Part shown: positions 1 through 9,592 of the stretch, piece after piece
Numbering within the stretch: the first letter of the stretch is position 1
Layout: the number at the start of each line of letters is the position of its first letter
Assembly (NCBI GenBank): GCA_019638025.1
Contig: JAHBUO010000016.1
Coordinates: forward strand, 1-42,666
Length of the DNA stretch: 42,666 nt
Direction: 5' to 3'
Origin: Ignavibacteriaceae bacterium
GTDB taxonomy: Bacteria; Bacteroidota; Ignavibacteria; Ignavibacteriales; Ignavibacteriaceae
Notes under the pieces: model-generated
Told to the model about the DNA's origin: nothing
The model's input: the letters and a program-made list of their open reading frames with translations, nothing else
Database searches by the model: none
Position numbers and translations under genes: made by a program

Positions 1-1289
1 CCAACGATTCCTGAGATAAGCGATGCACTCAAAATACCAACTTTTGCATAATTTAACATCTCTTCTGTACCAAGAGCTAAATTTGCAATAAACAATGACA
101 TTGTAAAGCCGATACCGGCGAGAATAGAGGCAGCATAAATCTTCTTCCAACTAACACCTTCCGGTTTAGCCGCTAGCTGAAGTTTAATCGCTATCCAAGA
201 AAATGCAAAGATTCCTAATTGCTTTCCAACAAATAAGCCTAAAATAATTCCAAGACTAATTGGATGCGTTAAAGCTTCACCTAAACCTGAACCAATAGAA
301 ACGCCTGCGTTTGCGAGAGCAAAAATCGGCATTATCAAAAAAGAAACCCACGGATGTAAACCATGTTCAAATCTTTGCAGTGGAGTGAGGATTTTTTCAC
401 AATTCATCTCAATTTTGTGAATGGCTGATAATCTTGTTGAATTTGTCAGAACATTTTCTCCATGTTCACCAGATTCCTCAAATTGCGAAAGTAGTGATTC
501 AGTTTCTTTTGAAAATTTCTTTGTATTTATTCTTGAACTTGATGGAATTGTGAAGGCTAATAACACTCCTGCAACTGTAGCATGAACACCGGATTTAAGA
601 AATGCTAACCAGAGAAATAATCCAACAATAGTGTAAATCAAAATGTTTCTTACACCCATTCTATTCATTATAATCAGTAAAACTAAAATAGCTCCTGCTA
701 ATCCTAAGCTAACAAATGATATTTCGGCAGTATAGAAAATTGCAATAACAAGTACAGCACCAATATCATCGACAATAGCTAATGCTAAAACAAATATCTT
801 TAATGCAAGTGGAACCCTTTTTCCGAGCAGTGCCAATATACCGACAACAAAGGCAATGTCTGTTGCCATTGGGATTCCCCAACCGGGAGCTCCTTCTGTC
901 CCATTGTTTAATATTGCATAAAAAATCGCTGGTAATATCATTCCACCAAGTGCAGCAGCAATCGGTAACGAGGCTTTTTTTACTGATGATAATTCACCGA
1001 CTAGTAATTCCCTTTTGATTTCAAGACCTACAACAAAAAAGAAAATCACCATCAAACCATCATTAATCCAATGATGCAGAGAATACTTTAGTGCAAATTC
1101 ACCTATCTGAAAAGTTAGGTAAGTATGCCATAAATGGTGATAAGATTCTGCAAAAGGTGAATTAGCCCATACAAGCGCAAATAATGTAGCTAGAATAAGA
1201 AGAATTCCGCCGGAAGCTTCTTTGTGAAGAAAATCTTGAATAGGCGAAGTTAATTTTTCTATCGGGGTTTTGTTTATTCCTTTTTCCAT
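1..1289 (-). CDS. nhaA: Na+/H+ antiporter NhaA (3' end cut by window edge)
   Basis: Inner-membrane antiporter that exports Na+ (or Li+) in exchange for protons, for pH and sodium homeostasis. I translated the open frame by hand because it runs off the window without a stop; 429 codons are visible. The translation is hydrophobic throughout. It carries the NhaA hallmarks GWGIPMATDIAF (around residue 140) and LAIVDDIGAVL (adjacent aspartates near residue 173, equivalent to the E. coli ion-binding Asp163/Asp164). A charged, Glu/Ser-rich loop of about 60 residues (start near IPSSSRINTKKF) makes it longer than the 388-residue E. coli protein, as in other members of this clade. The start ATG at 1287-1289 has AAGGA five bases upstream. 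It follows the M64 peptidase gene on the same strand, separated by a perfect palindrome that may give it its own control. Confidence 0.95.
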   Translation of the reverse strand, partial: MEKGINKTPIEKLTSPIQDFLHKEASGGILLILATLFALVWANSPFAESYHHLWHTYLTFQIGEFALKYSLHHWINDGLMVIFFFVVGLEIKRELLVGELSSVKKASLPIAAALGGMILPAIFYAILNNGTEGAPGWGIPMATDIAFVVGILALLGKRVPLALKIFVLALAIVDDIGAVLVIAIFYTAEISFVSLGLAGAILVLLIIMNRMGVRNILIYTIVGLFLWLAFLKSGVHATVAGVLLAFTIPSSSRINTKKFSKETESLLSQFEESGEHGENVLTNSTRLSAIHKIEMNCEKILTPLQRFEHGLHPWVSFLIMPIFALANAGVSIGSGLGEALTHPISLGIILGLFVGKQLGIFAFSWIAIKLQLAAKPEGVSWKKIYAASILAGIGFTMSLFIANLALGTEEMLNYAKVGILSASLISGIV

Positions 1290-1309
1290 TTTTCCTTAAC
1301 TTGATTTAT

Positions 1310-1335
1310 GGTAAGTATTAAATTTAATACTTACC
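1310..1335. promoter_or_regulatory. Perfect 26-bp palindrome upstream of nhaA
   Basis: The half-site GGTAAGTATTAAA is followed directly by its exact reverse complement, with no spacer. It ends 20 bases before the nhaA start codon and lies 46 bases beyond the M64 peptidase stop. It has no following U-tract on the minus strand, so it does not look like an intrinsic terminator. Its symmetry suggests an operator for a dimeric regulator, or a hairpin in the nhaA leader close to the ribosome-binding site. The regulator is unknown. Confidence 0.55.
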
Positions 1336-1381
1336 GATACGAAAAGAAATGAAAATCGGCTGTTAGATTACGATTTAATAA

Positions 1382-2662
1382 CTACTCAGTGTAGAAATCA
1401 ATTACCAACTGGATTGCATTTTTGCAGACTATACAAAAGTTATCGACAGATATACTTTTCATTGTGCAATCATGAGAAGGTCTATAAATTCCTTTTGCCA
1501 CATAACCTCCCCCTTCAAATGCACCAATTTTTCCGTGATATTGTTTTTCATTTGGAGTAGGAATTGGAGTAGACGAATCCACTAAATGTTTCCACTTTGA
1601 ATCAAAATTTATTAATGAAGTTAAATTTGGGTCAAGTGGTTCTCTATCTTGAGGATAAAAATCTTGATATGCGGTCTCACTCTCATAATACTCATCGGCA
1701 AGTGAGGCAAAGGAATGTCCAAACTCATGTACAAAAACATATTCTTCATGCTGATTGCGATTAACACAAACAGCATAGTGATTATAGATAGCTCCACCTC
1801 CATATTTTTCAGAATTTACTAATATATATATATGGTCATAAGGTGCATTAGCCGCCACATCTCGTACTTTCTGAAAATCAGAAATCATCAAATATCTTTC
1901 TACATCGAAGGTATAGAATTTTGAATCGAGAATAGTTTCCTTGTAGATTGACTTCCCAGGTATATCAGTGCCTGATTCTTGACCGGGAGCGAGCACAGCT
2001 ACAACATTAAATTTAGTTTTATTTTCTTTGAACGGCGATGCATTGAATAGATAATTAGTAAACTTTTTGCAATCATCCACAAATTTCTCAAGTTCCTTTG
2101 AAGTATAACCTTCAGGAATAATAACAATGTCGACTTTCTCTTTGTGATTACCATTTTTTAAGATTTCACGAGTTGGAAAGATTGAACTTCTATCTTTTTT
2201 GATGAAATAGTCTTTTGGATTAACTTCCAATGAAAATTTCTGCAAAAACGAATCATCTTTTTCTCTAGAGAAAAAATTTACGATTACATTCTTCTTTGGA
2301 AATGGGATAATAACAGATTCTCGAAAAGCTCGTGTTAAAGTTTTCGCTTCTTCGATAGTTTGCCATTCACTAAATAAAGTTGAAAAATTGTGGCTGTATA
2401 GTAAAAGTCCGGAACTTTTATCTTTTACTTCAATCCGGTACTTCCCCACATTAAATGGAGTCAATAAGTTCTTTTGTGAACCCGCCCAGAAAGGCTCTTC
2501 TACAAAATTCTCAAAAGAATAATAATCATTATTTTTATCACCCGAATGAATATAATTTATTCGAAGAGTTTTTTCTTCAAAGTAATCCGAAAAATTGATT
2601 TGAGCATTTATAGCTATGTTAAATATAAGTGCAAAGTAGAAGACCAGTTTAGTTTTTAACAT
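1382..2662 (-). CDS. Secreted M64-family zinc metallopeptidase (IgA-peptidase-like)
   Basis: Predicted exported metalloprotease of the M64 family. The translation has an N-terminal signal peptide (LVFYFALIFNIAINAQ), an N-terminal beta-rich region, then the peptidase domain beginning near VDIVIIPEGYTSKE. The zinc motif is HEFGHSFASLADEYY (around residues 312-326), giving His, His and a downstream acidic ligand plus the catalytic Glu. A Cys-containing C-terminal segment (DNFCIVCKNAI) also fits the family. I chose the ATG at 2662 because AGAGGG precedes it and the signal peptide follows at once; an earlier in-frame ATG at 2704 lies inside mscS and would add 14 residues before the signal. It overlaps the mscS 3' end by 14 bases, so translation is probably coupled. 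There is no T9SS sorting domain. Substrate unknown. Confidence 0.85.
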   Translation of the reverse strand: MLKTKLVFYFALIFNIAINAQINFSDYFEEKTLRINYIHSGDKNNDYYSFENFVEEPFWAGSQKNLLTPFNVGKYRIEVKDKSSGLLLYSHNFSTLFSEWQTIEEAKTLTRAFRESVIIPFPKKNVIVNFFSREKDDSFLQKFSLEVNPKDYFIKKDRSSIFPTREILKNGNHKEKVDIVIIPEGYTSKELEKFVDDCKKFTNYLFNASPFKENKTKFNVVAVLAPGQESGTDIPGKSIYKETILDSKFYTFDVERYLMISDFQKVRDVAANAPYDHIYILVNSEKYGGGAIYNHYAVCVNRNQHEEYVFVHEFGHSFASLADEYYESETAYQDFYPQDREPLDPNLTSLINFDSKWKHLVDSSTPIPTPNEKQYHGKIGAFEGGGYVAKGIYRPSHDCTMKSISVDNFCIVCKNAIQLVIDFYTE

Positions 2663-3773
2663 ATACAACCCTCTGTGGAAAAGGAATTTCGACATTGTTT
2701 TCATTGAATTTTTTATAAATTATTTCTCTCAAATCTGAACCTAGCATAAATGCATCTCTATAGATATCTGTTTTTACATCAAGCCGAAAATCAATTGATG
2801 ATTCTCCGAACCTAATAAATGCTACTTCAGGTGGAAATTCTTTACTTGTCTTTTCGTGCGAAAAAGCGGCATCCATTAAAATAGATTTAACTTTATCGAC
2901 ATCCGAACCATAAGCAACCCCAACTTCAATTAATACTCGAGTAACATTTGATGGATACGAGAGATTAATAATTCTCGATTTAACAACATCATTATTGGGA
3001 ACAATAATTATGTTTCTATCAAAATCTAAAATTTTTGTACTTCTGATACCAATCTCCAAAACATCCCCTACTAAATCTGTCCCTATTTTAATTCTATCGC
3101 CTATTCTGAAGGGGCGATCAACCATAACAATAAACCCGGATATCATATTAGAAATTGTCTCTTGTGCAGCTAAAGCAATTGCTAAAGAACCAACTCCCAA
3201 AGAGACAATAAATCCGCTAATATCAATTTTGAACTTTGATAAAATTACAACAACAGCAAGTGCGGCAATAAGAATTTTTGAAATTTTTTTGAGCAGAGGA
3301 AAAAGACTTCCACTCAAATCTTTATTTTCAGAAGCATTTATTTTTTCTGCATACCAATCAAAAACTATAGTAATTACTTTAAAGAGACTCGAAAGAAGTA
3401 TGAGAATAAAAATTACAAAGATGATATACTCGGCAACTAGAACAATCTCATCCAGATGTGGATAAGAGGCTAATAGTGTTGCACCTACTTTTGAATGGTA
3501 AAGTTGAAAATTGCCATGAAATAATTTAGTCGAGAAATAGAATCCGCTTAGAAATACGAGTCTATATACAGCTGATGAAATAACTTCTACTATTTCGTCA
3601 TCAAATTTTGATTCAGTTTTTTTTGTAAATGGAAGAACTACTTTTTTGGTTATTAGTTTTAATAAAGCAGCTAAAAAGTACATACCAACAACGATGCAAC
3701 ATGCAATAATGAGAACATAGAATAAATCATTTTGCAAAAAATCTCTAAACTCTTTCAAAACCGTGGTTAACAT
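2649..3773 (-). CDS. Small-conductance mechanosensitive channel, MscS family
   Basis: Inner-membrane channel that opens under membrane tension to release solutes during hypo-osmotic shock. The 374-residue translation has several N-terminal hydrophobic segments, the pore-lining Gly/Ala-rich helix GVGSLAIALAAQETISN (around residues 195-210), and directly after it the beta-domain signature of MscS proteins, including DRPFRIGDRI and IIVPNNDVV. The C-terminal alpha/beta domain is present, ending FPQRVVYVKN. The start ATG at 3773 has AAGAAAGG seven bases upstream. It begins two bases after the pyrE stop and overlaps the peptidase gene downstream, so it sits inside the clpC-pyrE run. The gene is longer than E. 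coli MscS (286 residues) because of extra N-terminal membrane segments. Confidence 0.92.
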   Translation of the reverse strand: MLTTVLKEFRDFLQNDLFYVLIIACCIVVGMYFLAALLKLITKKVVLPFTKKTESKFDDEIVEVISSAVYRLVFLSGFYFSTKLFHGNFQLYHSKVGATLLASYPHLDEIVLVAEYIIFVIFILILLSSLFKVITIVFDWYAEKINASENKDLSGSLFPLLKKISKILIAALAVVVILSKFKIDISGFIVSLGVGSLAIALAAQETISNMISGFIVMVDRPFRIGDRIKIGTDLVGDVLEIGIRSTKILDFDRNIIIVPNNDVVKSRIINLSYPSNVTRVLIEVGVAYGSDVDKVKSILMDAAFSHEKTSKEFPPEVAFIRFGESSIDFRLDVKTDIYRDAFMLGSDLREIIYKKFNENNVEIPFPQRVVYVKN

Positions 3774-3775
3774 GA

Positions 3776-4354
3776 TTAAACCTTTCTTGACCCGGGTTTG
3801 ACTAGAGGTTTATCTGTTCTACAAATTTCACAAGATTCGGCCTCATAAGAAACAGCATCAAGTGCAAGCACAGACTTTTGATCATAACCAAATTTTACTT
3901 TTCCATTCGACCTATCCACAATAAACCCAATTCCGACAATCTCGGCATTAGCCTTTTTCGCAATTTCAATAACTTCAAATACAGAGCCACCCGTTGTAAC
4001 AACATCCTCACAGATAAGTACTCTTTCATTTTCTGAGATTGAAAACCCTCTTCTCAATTGCATAATCTTAACTTCTCTTTCAGTAAAGATAAATCTCGCA
4101 TTCAATTGTCGAGCAACTTCATAACCTACTATCAATCCCCCCATTGCAGGTGCAATTACTGTCTCAATTTTATGATTGCAGAAATACTCTGCTAAGTTTG
4201 AGCAAATAAGCTTAGTGTATTTGGGATGTTGTAATACTTTAGCACATTGAAAATAGATATTACTATGACGACCTGAAGTTAAAAGAAAATGTCCATTTAA
4301 TAGTGCTTCAGTATCACTAAATATTTTTAGAACTTCATCATTATTCAAGCTCAT
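3776..4354 (-). CDS. pyrE: Orotate phosphoribosyltransferase
   Basis: Cytoplasmic enzyme of pyrimidine synthesis: orotate plus PRPP gives orotidine monophosphate and pyrophosphate (EC 2.4.2.10). The translation (192 residues) has the PRPP-binding signature VLICEDVVTTGGS, the upstream substrate segment TSGRHSNIYFQCAKV, and the APAMGGLIVGYEVA loop. A C-terminal CEIC pair and KPGSRK tail match the variant of PyrE common in this group and in several thermophiles. Start chosen at ATG 4354, which has a strong GGAGG nine bases upstream; an upstream in-frame start at 4393 would add 13 residues from within the preceding gene. It overlaps the small TPR gene by 14 bases and is followed two bases later by mscS. 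Confidence 0.95.
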   Translation of the reverse strand: MSLNNDEVLKIFSDTEALLNGHFLLTSGRHSNIYFQCAKVLQHPKYTKLICSNLAEYFCNHKIETVIAPAMGGLIVGYEVARQLNARFIFTEREVKIMQLRRGFSISENERVLICEDVVTTGGSVFEVIEIAKKANAEIVGIGFIVDRSNGKVKFGYDQKSVLALDAVSYEAESCEICRTDKPLVKPGSRKV

Positions 4355-4649
4355 TAAGAAATTCCTCCAGTTCACGTTTGGTATGAAAATCATTCTGAAT
4401 TTCAGAAAGTTTTATTCCTGCTAAAAATAATCTTTTCGAATTAATCGGATCTGATTCTTGCACGAATAATCCATATTGCAGATAAGTTGGTAGATAATCG
4501 GGAAAATTTGCAATTAAGAAATCGAAATACTCAATTGCCTTCTTTTGCTCTCCGATTGATTTAAACTCTAATGCAAGCGCATAAAATGTAAATGGGTCAG
4601 ATTTATCTTTTTCTGCAAGCTGAACGAGTTTAGAAATTCTATCGTTCAT
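4341..4649 (-). CDS. Small tetratricopeptide-repeat protein
   Basis: A 102-residue cytoplasmic protein with no signal peptide. The sequence is almost all helix and fits two to three TPR units: one from DPFTFYALALEFKSIGEQKKA, the next from EYFDFLIANFPDYLPTYLQY. TPR units mediate protein-protein contact, so an adaptor role is likely, but no partner can be named. It overlaps the pterin dehydratase gene upstream by 11 bases and pyrE downstream by 14 bases, so it is probably co-translated with both. ATG at 4649 is the only sensible start. Small TPR proteins of this kind are frequent in Bacteroidota and Ignavibacteria genomes. Confidence 0.8.
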   Translation of the reverse strand: MNDRISKLVQLAEKDKSDPFTFYALALEFKSIGEQKKAIEYFDFLIANFPDYLPTYLQYGLFVQESDPINSKRLFLAGIKLSEIQNDFHTKRELEEFLNELE

Positions 4650-4926
4650 TCATTAAGTCTTCTATGTTTTCTAATAGATGAAAATCTTTTTTAGTAACAC
4701 CACCCGCAGAGTGAGTTGAAATCGTAATTTTCAAATTATTCCATCCATGGATTAAAATATCGGGATGGTGATCAAACTTTTCTGAGATTAATCCTATTTT
4801 TGTCACCATTCCCATTAATGAAATAAAACTTTTAAACTGAAATGATTTCTGAAGGGAGTTATTTTGATAATCCCAATCTTTCAAGTTTTTGAGCCGATTT
4901 TTCACTTCAATTTCTGAGAGAAGCAT
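4639..4926 (-). CDS. Pterin-4a-carbinolamine dehydratase
   Basis: Small enzyme (95 residues) that dehydrates 4a-hydroxytetrahydrobiopterin (EC 4.2.1.96). The catalytic signature is visible as KFDHHPDILIHGWNNLKI followed by STHSAGGVTKKD: the HH-P pair, the aromatic after about six residues and the later His match the family pattern. Length equals that of other PhhB/PCD proteins. In bacteria without phenylalanine hydroxylase these proteins may serve in pterin recycling or moonlight; no hydroxylase gene lies in this window. The ATG at 4926 starts five bases after the clpC stop, with AAGG at a usable distance inside the end of clpC. Confidence 0.9.
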   Translation of the reverse strand: MLLSEIEVKNRLKNLKDWDYQNNSLQKSFQFKSFISLMGMVTKIGLISEKFDHHPDILIHGWNNLKITISTHSAGGVTKKDFHLLENIEDLMNER

Positions 4927-4930
4927 CCTA

Positions 4931-7432
4931 CTAACCTTCGGTTTTTTCTTCAGGAATATCTGAAATTGTTTGATTCAATTCTTCCTCTATAAAAACAAGA
5001 TGATCTGTCTTATCAAAATGTTTGGCAACGATATGTGCTCCATCTTTAAACGTGCCACGAAGAATTTCCTCAGCGAGAGGGTCTTCAATAAATTGCTGAA
5101 TAGCTCTTCTTAACGGTCGTGCTCCGAATTTATGGTCAAAACCTTTATCAGCAACAAAATTCTTTGCTGAGTCATCCAGGAGCATAGTCATCTTATTTTC
5201 TTTGAGATTTTTCATCAAATCTTTAATTTCAATATCTATAATTTTAATTATATCTTCCTTCTCAAGACTTCTAAAAACAATGGCTTCGTCAATTCGATTT
5301 AAAAATTCTGGACTAAAAAGTTTTTTCATCGCATCTTCAACAGTATTCTTCATGGATGAATATTGGTCTTTTTTCTCATCGCTCGAGAAACCAAAAGATG
5401 AAATTTCCTTTATATCACGTGCTCCCACATTAGAAGTCATTATTATTATCGTGTTTTTGAAATCAACTTTCCTCCCCAAACTATCAGTCAAGACACCCTC
5501 GTCAAGTACTTGTAATAAAAGACTATAGATATCAGGATGTGCTTTTTCAATCTCATCAAAAAGTACAACAGAATAAGGTTTTCTTCTAACTTTTTCGGTA
5601 AGTTGACCACCTTCTTCATAACCCACATATCCGGGAGGTGCTCCCACTAAACGCGAAACCGCAAATTTCTCCATATACTCGCTCATATCAATTTTGATTA
5701 GAGCATTTTCAGAATCGAATAGATATCTCGCTAAAACTTTACAAAGTTCAGTTTTACCAACTCCGGTAGGACCCAGAAAGATAAAACTACCGATTGGTCT
5801 ATTCGGATTTTTCAATCCGGCACGTGTTCTTCTGATTGCTTTCGTCAATTTGAGGACAGCCTCATCTTGACCAACAATTTGGCCTTTCAATGATTCATCC
5901 ATGTGAATAAGTTTTTCGGATTCTGTTTGAGCCACACGATTGACCGGAATCCCGGTCATCATCGCTACAACAGTTGCTATATCTTCCTCATTAACATCGT
6001 AAACCAAATCGCGGGTATTATTTTCCCAATCTAATTTTGCTGCTTCAAGTTCTTGCTGAATCCTTCTTTCAGAATCTCTCAACCTTGCTGCTTCTTCAAA
6101 GTCTTGTTTTTTTACGACAGATGCTTTTTCAAGTCTGATTTTATCAATTTCATCTTCAAGCTCTAAAATTTCTTTTGGGACTTCAAAATTCCCCATATGT
6201 ACTCGTGATCCCGCTTCATCGAGTACATCTATAGCTTTATCCGGTAGATGTCTATCCGTAATGTATCTATTACTGAATTTTACAGCTGCCTCAATCGCTT
6301 GATCTGAATACTTGACATGATGATGCTCCTCATACTTAATTTTTATAAAATCAAGAATTTGGAGTGTCTCTTCATAACTTGGTGGTTCAACCATAACTTT
6401 TTGAAATCTTCTATCTAAAGCCCCGTCAGTTTCGATATGCTTTCGGTACTCGTCTAGAGTAGTTGCTCCAATGCATTGAATATCACCTCGAGCAAGTGCC
6501 GGTTTAAACATATTTGATGCATCGAGTGAACCTGAGGCTCCACCTGCTCCCACTATTGTATGTAATTCATCAATGAAAAGAACAACGTCTTTAGCTTTTT
6601 CAAGTTCGTTCATCAGAGCTTTCATTCGTTCTTCAAACTGACCACGGTATTTGGTCCCAGCTACAAGCCCGGCTAAATCGAGAGTGACAACTCTTTTATC
6701 TTGCAAAATTCTTGGAACTTTTTTCTGTACAATTCGAAGTGCCAATCCTTCAGCAATTGCAGTTTTACCAACACCCGGCTCTCCAATTAATACAGGATTG
6801 TTTTTCTTTCTTCGACTCAGAATTTGAGCTACTCTTTCAATTTCTTTTTCTCTTCCAACAACCGGGTCAAGCTTGTCATCTACTGCGAGCTTAGTTAAGT
6901 CACGCCCAAAATTATCGAGTACCGGAGTTTTGCTCCTTTCTGATTTTTTATCTGCAGGAGGAGCAGATTGTGGTTTGCTTGGTTCTTTCGAATCTTTGTG
7001 AGAAAGCATCGCATTTAACTCAGCTCTGGCAACATCATAATTGATATGAAATTGATGCATTATTTGAGTAGCAACATTTTCTTCATCTCTTAAGAGTGAC
7101 AATAATAAATGCTCTGTTCCAATGACATCAGCTTTATAAATTTTTGCTTCTATTTGAGAAATCTTCAAGACTTTTTCAGCTTGTTTTGTTAACGGAAGAT
7201 TCCCAATTGTTAAAGTTCCTCCTGAACTTCGAACGGTTTCCTCAACAGCTTTTTTGAGACGAGCTAAATCTGCATCAAGATTCTTTAATAATCTGACTGC
7301 TACACCTTGTCCCTCACGAATTATTCCTAATAAAAGATGCTCGGTACCGATGTAATCATTACCTAACCGTAATGCTTCCTCTCTACTCAATCTAATAACA
7401 TCCTGCAATCTATCAGAAAAATTACTTTCCAT
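4931..7432 (-). CDS. clpC: ATP-dependent Clp protease ATPase subunit ClpC
   Basis: Hsp100/AAA+ unfoldase that feeds substrates to ClpP in protein quality control. Domains in order: double Clp-N repeat ([13 protein letters not shown] and [13 protein letters not shown], residues about 5-145), first AAA+ with Walker A GEPGVGKT (about 215) and Walker [10 protein letters not shown], a UVR/coiled middle segment ([15 protein letters not shown], about 430-460) that marks ClpC rather than ClpA or ClpB, second AAA+ with GPTGVGKT (about 553) and [13 protein letters not shown], and the Clp C-terminal domain with [12 protein letters not shown]. The preferred start is ATG 7432 (833 residues); a TTG at 7444 would add four residues, but a ribosome site fits it no better. 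It heads the tight run phhB-like, TPR, pyrE, mscS and M64. Confidence 0.95.
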   Translation of the reverse strand: MESNFSDRLQDVIRLSREEALRLGNDYIGTEHLLLGIIREGQGVAVRLLKNLDADLARLKKAVEETVRSSGGTLTIGNLPLTKQAEKVLKISQIEAKIYKADVIGTEHLLLSLLRDEENVATQIMHQFHINYDVARAELNAMLSHKDSKEPSKPQSAPPADKKSERSKTPVLDNFGRDLTKLAVDDKLDPVVGREKEIERVAQILSRRKKNNPVLIGEPGVGKTAIAEGLALRIVQKKVPRILQDKRVVTLDLAGLVAGTKYRGQFEERMKALMNELEKAKDVVLFIDELHTIVGAGGASGSLDASNMFKPALARGDIQCIGATTLDEYRKHIETDGALDRRFQKVMVEPPSYEETLQILDFIKIKYEEHHHVKYSDQAIEAAVKFSNRYITDRHLPDKAIDVLDEAGSRVHMGNFEVPKEILELEDEIDKIRLEKASVVKKQDFEEAARLRDSERRIQQELEAAKLDWENNTRDLVYDVNEEDIATVVAMMTGIPVNRVAQTESEKLIHMDESLKGQIVGQDEAVLKLTKAIRRTRAGLKNPNRPIGSFIFLGPTGVGKTELCKVLARYLFDSENALIKIDMSEYMEKFAVSRLVGAPPGYVGYEEGGQLTEKVRRKPYSVVLFDEIEKAHPDIYSLLLQVLDEGVLTDSLGRKVDFKNTIIIMTSNVGARDIKEISSFGFSSDEKKDQYSSMKNTVEDAMKKLFSPEFLNRIDEAIVFRSLEKEDIIKIIDIEIKDLMKNLKENKMTMLLDDSAKNFVADKGFDHKFGARPLRRAIQQFIEDPLAEEILRGTFKDGAHIVAKHFDKTDHLVFIEEELNQTISDIPEEKTEG

Positions 7433-7503
7433 ACTAAAACTCAAACCTTTCTTATTGTATAACTATTAAACAATGAATCAGAGAATTTTGTTTCAAATTA
7501 AAA

Positions 7504-7863
7504 TTATTCATTACTCTTCACTGCTTGCCAATGACCTGCTATCGAAAATATTTTCGAATTCCCCCAAGTTTTAATTCTGAGAAGAAAACCTTCGGAAGTT
7601 ACCATTGTTGCCTCAATTCTATATCTCAAATTATCTTGAGAAGAAGCATCTATGGAATTCACATTAAAAATAATTTCAGGAATATAATCAAGCTTGTTCT
7701 TAAATTTTATGCTCTGTGTAAAAACACGTTCTCCTGAATATTTATCCAGATTATACCCTGATAATGTATAATCGTATGAAAATTTATCATAAACATGATG
7801 TTGTGCATCAGCTGATGTTTGTATCAGCAGAAAAAAAGAAACGATAGCTATTATGTTTTTCAT
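7504..7863 (-). CDS. Small secreted protein with an H-type lectin-like domain
   Basis: 119 residues. A clear signal peptide (MKNIIAIVSFFLLIQTSADA) is followed by about 98 residues whose second half fits the H-type lectin (Pfam H_lectin) pattern: alternating-strand IKFKNKLDYIPEIIFNV, then the ID-S turn, an Arg-led strand (RYRIEATMV), the GF turn and the characteristic TWGNSKIFSIAGHW ending in a Trp-x-Ala. H-type lectins are beta-sandwich proteins that bind GalNAc or other sugars as hexamers; whether this one binds sugar cannot be read from sequence. It would act in the periplasm or outside the cell. It is 71 bases upstream of clpC on the same strand with no obvious terminator between them, and has a 162-base divergent region shared with floA. 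Confidence 0.75.
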   Translation of the reverse strand: MKNIIAIVSFFLLIQTSADAQHHVYDKFSYDYTLSGYNLDKYSGERVFTQSIKFKNKLDYIPEIIFNVNSIDASSQDNLRYRIEATMVTSEGFLLRIKTWGNSKIFSIAGHWQAVKSNE

Positions 7864-7954
7864 TTAGTCCTAAAAATTGGTTGCTAAATATACTCACTTT
7901 TAAGATAAATTGTGGAATCGATAACCCCAAGTTATTGGGTTACCTTTTCTACTG

Positions 7955-7982
7955 TTATTATCAAAAAAATGTTCTATCTTTG
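7955..7982 (+). promoter_or_regulatory. Bacteroidota-type promoter for floA
   Basis: TATCTTTG at 7975-7982 matches the Bacteroidota -7 consensus TAnnTTTG. The weaker upstream element is TTA at 7955-7957 in place of TTG, 17 bases away. It lies 43 bases before the floA start codon, which has AAAGGA as its ribosome site. Inferred from consensus only. Confidence 0.5.
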
Positions 7983-8025
7983 ATACAATAAAACAGAAAT
8001 ATTTAATCAAATTAAAGGATAAAAA

Positions 8026-9021
8026 ATGGAAGCTATTACCGGATTTTCACTTGTGCTGATTGTCCTCGTTTTCTTTTTAGTGATGATGTTATTTTATTTT
8101 GTCCCAATTGGGCTCTTCATCACTGCTTATGCATCTGGTGTTCAAATTAGAATCTTTAAAGATTTAATAGGAATGCGTTTACGAAAAGTTCCCCCTCATG
8201 TGATTGTTAGAAGCATGATTACTGCAGCAAAAGCCGGAATTAAAATCGACATCGGCAAATTGGAAGCTCACTACTTAGCCGGCGGAAATGTTATGAAAGT
8301 GATTAATGCACTTGTCTCTGCTGATAAGGCAAACATCGGATTAACATTTGAAAGAGCAACTGCAATCGACTTAGCCGGAAGAGATGTACTTGAAGCAGTA
8401 AAAATGTCAGTTCTCCCTAAGGTTATTGAAACCCCTCTAGTTGCTGCGATGGCAAAAGATGGAATTCAACTTAAAGCTGTTGCAAGAATTACGGTTCGCG
8501 CGAATATTGAAAGACTCGTCGGTGGTGCAGGTGAAACTACAATTCTTGCGAGAGTCGGAGAGGGTATCGTTTCTACTATCGGTTCAAGCGATAGTCACAA
8601 ACAAGTTTTAGAAAATCCGGATAGTATTTCAAAAGTAGTTTTATCAAAAGGTTTAGATGCCGGAACAGCGTTTGAAATTCTTTCAATCGATATTGCGGAT
8701 GTTGATGTAGGTGAAAATATTGGGGCGAAACTTCAAACCGATCAAGCTCAAGCTGATTTACAAATTGCAAGAGCAAGAGCTGAAGAGCGTAGAGCGGCTG
8801 CGGTTGCACTCGAACAAGAAATGATTGCTGAAGTTGCTCGTCAAAGATCAAGAGTTATTGAAGCTGAAGCCGAAGTTCCAAAAGCGATGGCTGAAGCATT
8901 TCGTTCCGGTAACTTAGGGATTATGGATTATTACAATATGAAAAATGTTCAAGCAGATACTCAAATGCGTGAATCTATTTCTAAACCTGACGAAAAGAAA
9001 GACAATCTGCAAAATGGATAA
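8026..9021 (+). CDS. floA: Flotillin-like protein FloA
   Basis: Membrane scaffold protein of the bacterial flotillin family (formerly UPF0365/YqfA), which clusters in functional membrane microdomains. 331 residues, matching the family length. An N-terminal hydrophobic hairpin (residues about 5-33) is followed by the conserved block [17 protein letters not shown], the SPFH core with [13 protein letters not shown], and a C-terminal Glu/Ala-rich coiled coil ([20 protein letters not shown]) that drives oligomerisation. Ribosome site AAAGGA and a Bacteroidota-type promoter precede it. In Bacillus floA follows an NfeD-type gene; here no NfeD partner is visible and the next gene encodes an unrelated membrane-anchored protein overlapping its stop by eight bases. 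Confidence 0.95.
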   Translation: MEAITGFSLVLIVLVFFLVMMLFYFVPIGLFITAYASGVQIRIFKDLIGMRLRKVPPHVIVRSMITAAKAGIKIDIGKLEAHYLAGGNVMKVINALVSADKANIGLTFERATAIDLAGRDVLEAVKMSVLPKVIETPLVAAMAKDGIQLKAVARITVRANIERLVGGAGETTILARVGEGIVSTIGSSDSHKQVLENPDSISKVVLSKGLDAGTAFEILSIDIADVDVGENIGAKLQTDQAQADLQIARARAEERRAAAVALEQEMIAEVARQRSRVIEAEAEVPKAMAEAFRSGNLGIMDYYNMKNVQADTQMRESISKPDEKKDNLQNG

Positions 9022-9592
9022 TCTTTTTGATATTATAATAGGGCTGGTCATACTCTATAGTTTGCTCAGTCCTATTCTTTCAAAGAAGAAAAAGAAACCA
9101 CTCCCCCCTTATCAAGCACCTAAGGAGGAAGATTCTGTTGAAGTGGAAAATGATGTTCCACTGCCGGATTATTCTGCGAAATCGGAAACCAAACAAGAAC
9201 CTTACGATATTCTAAAAGAGATTGAAGAATTATTTAATCAGTCGAAGCAGCAAGAAAAAGTTGAAAGTGATGATGATTGGCTTCCAAAAAATGAAGAGCC
9301 ATCCGTCCCCGTCAAAGTAGATAAGCCTCTTGATTTATATTCTGAGCATGTAAAATCAGAACAGTTTGAATATATTCCGGAAAAAGCAAAATTTTCTAGA
9401 TATAAGGATTATAAACCGAATATTGATTCTACAAAAAAACCGACAACAATTAATTTTGTTCCAAGCAAGGCTAATGTTGAGAATAAACACTTAACTGAAA
9501 TTAAACAGAAGCTAAAAAATCCGAATTCGTTTCGTGATGCATTTCTTCTTTCAGAAATAATTAATAAACCAAAAGCATTACGAAAAAGGTGA
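9014..9592 (+). CDS. Membrane-anchored acidic protein of unknown function
   Basis: 192 residues. One N-terminal hydrophobic helix ([20 protein letters not shown]) is followed by a lysine run and a long, polar, probably disordered acidic region, placing most of the protein in the cytoplasm. The C-terminal segment [18 protein letters not shown] resembles a short conserved tail (an R-x-A-hydrophobic-SEI-x-x-P-KALR pattern) that I associate with small anchored proteins in Bacteroidota/Chlorobiota; its role is unknown. I chose the ATG at 9014, which overlaps the floA stop by eight bases; a longer frame from 8945 would lie inside floA and lose the clean N-terminal helix. The stop overlaps the next gene in a TGATG arrangement, so all three genes are probably translated together. 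Confidence 0.7.
   Translation: MDNLFDIIIGLVILYSLLSPILSKKKKKPLPPYQAPKEEDSVEVENDVPLPDYSAKSETKQEPYDILKEIEELFNQSKQQEKVESDDDWLPKNEEPSVPVKVDKPLDLYSEHVKSEQFEYIPEKAKFSRYKDYKPNIDSTKKPTTINFVPSKANVENKHLTEIKQKLKNPNSFRDAFLLSEIINKPKALRKR

Noticed and set aside
782..1018. Plus-strand open frame of 78 codons
   Set aside because: It lies antisense within nhaA and has no ribosome site or recognisable features.
2995..3465. Plus-strand open frame of 156 codons
   Set aside because: Antisense shadow of mscS; the composition reflects the complementary strand of the real gene.
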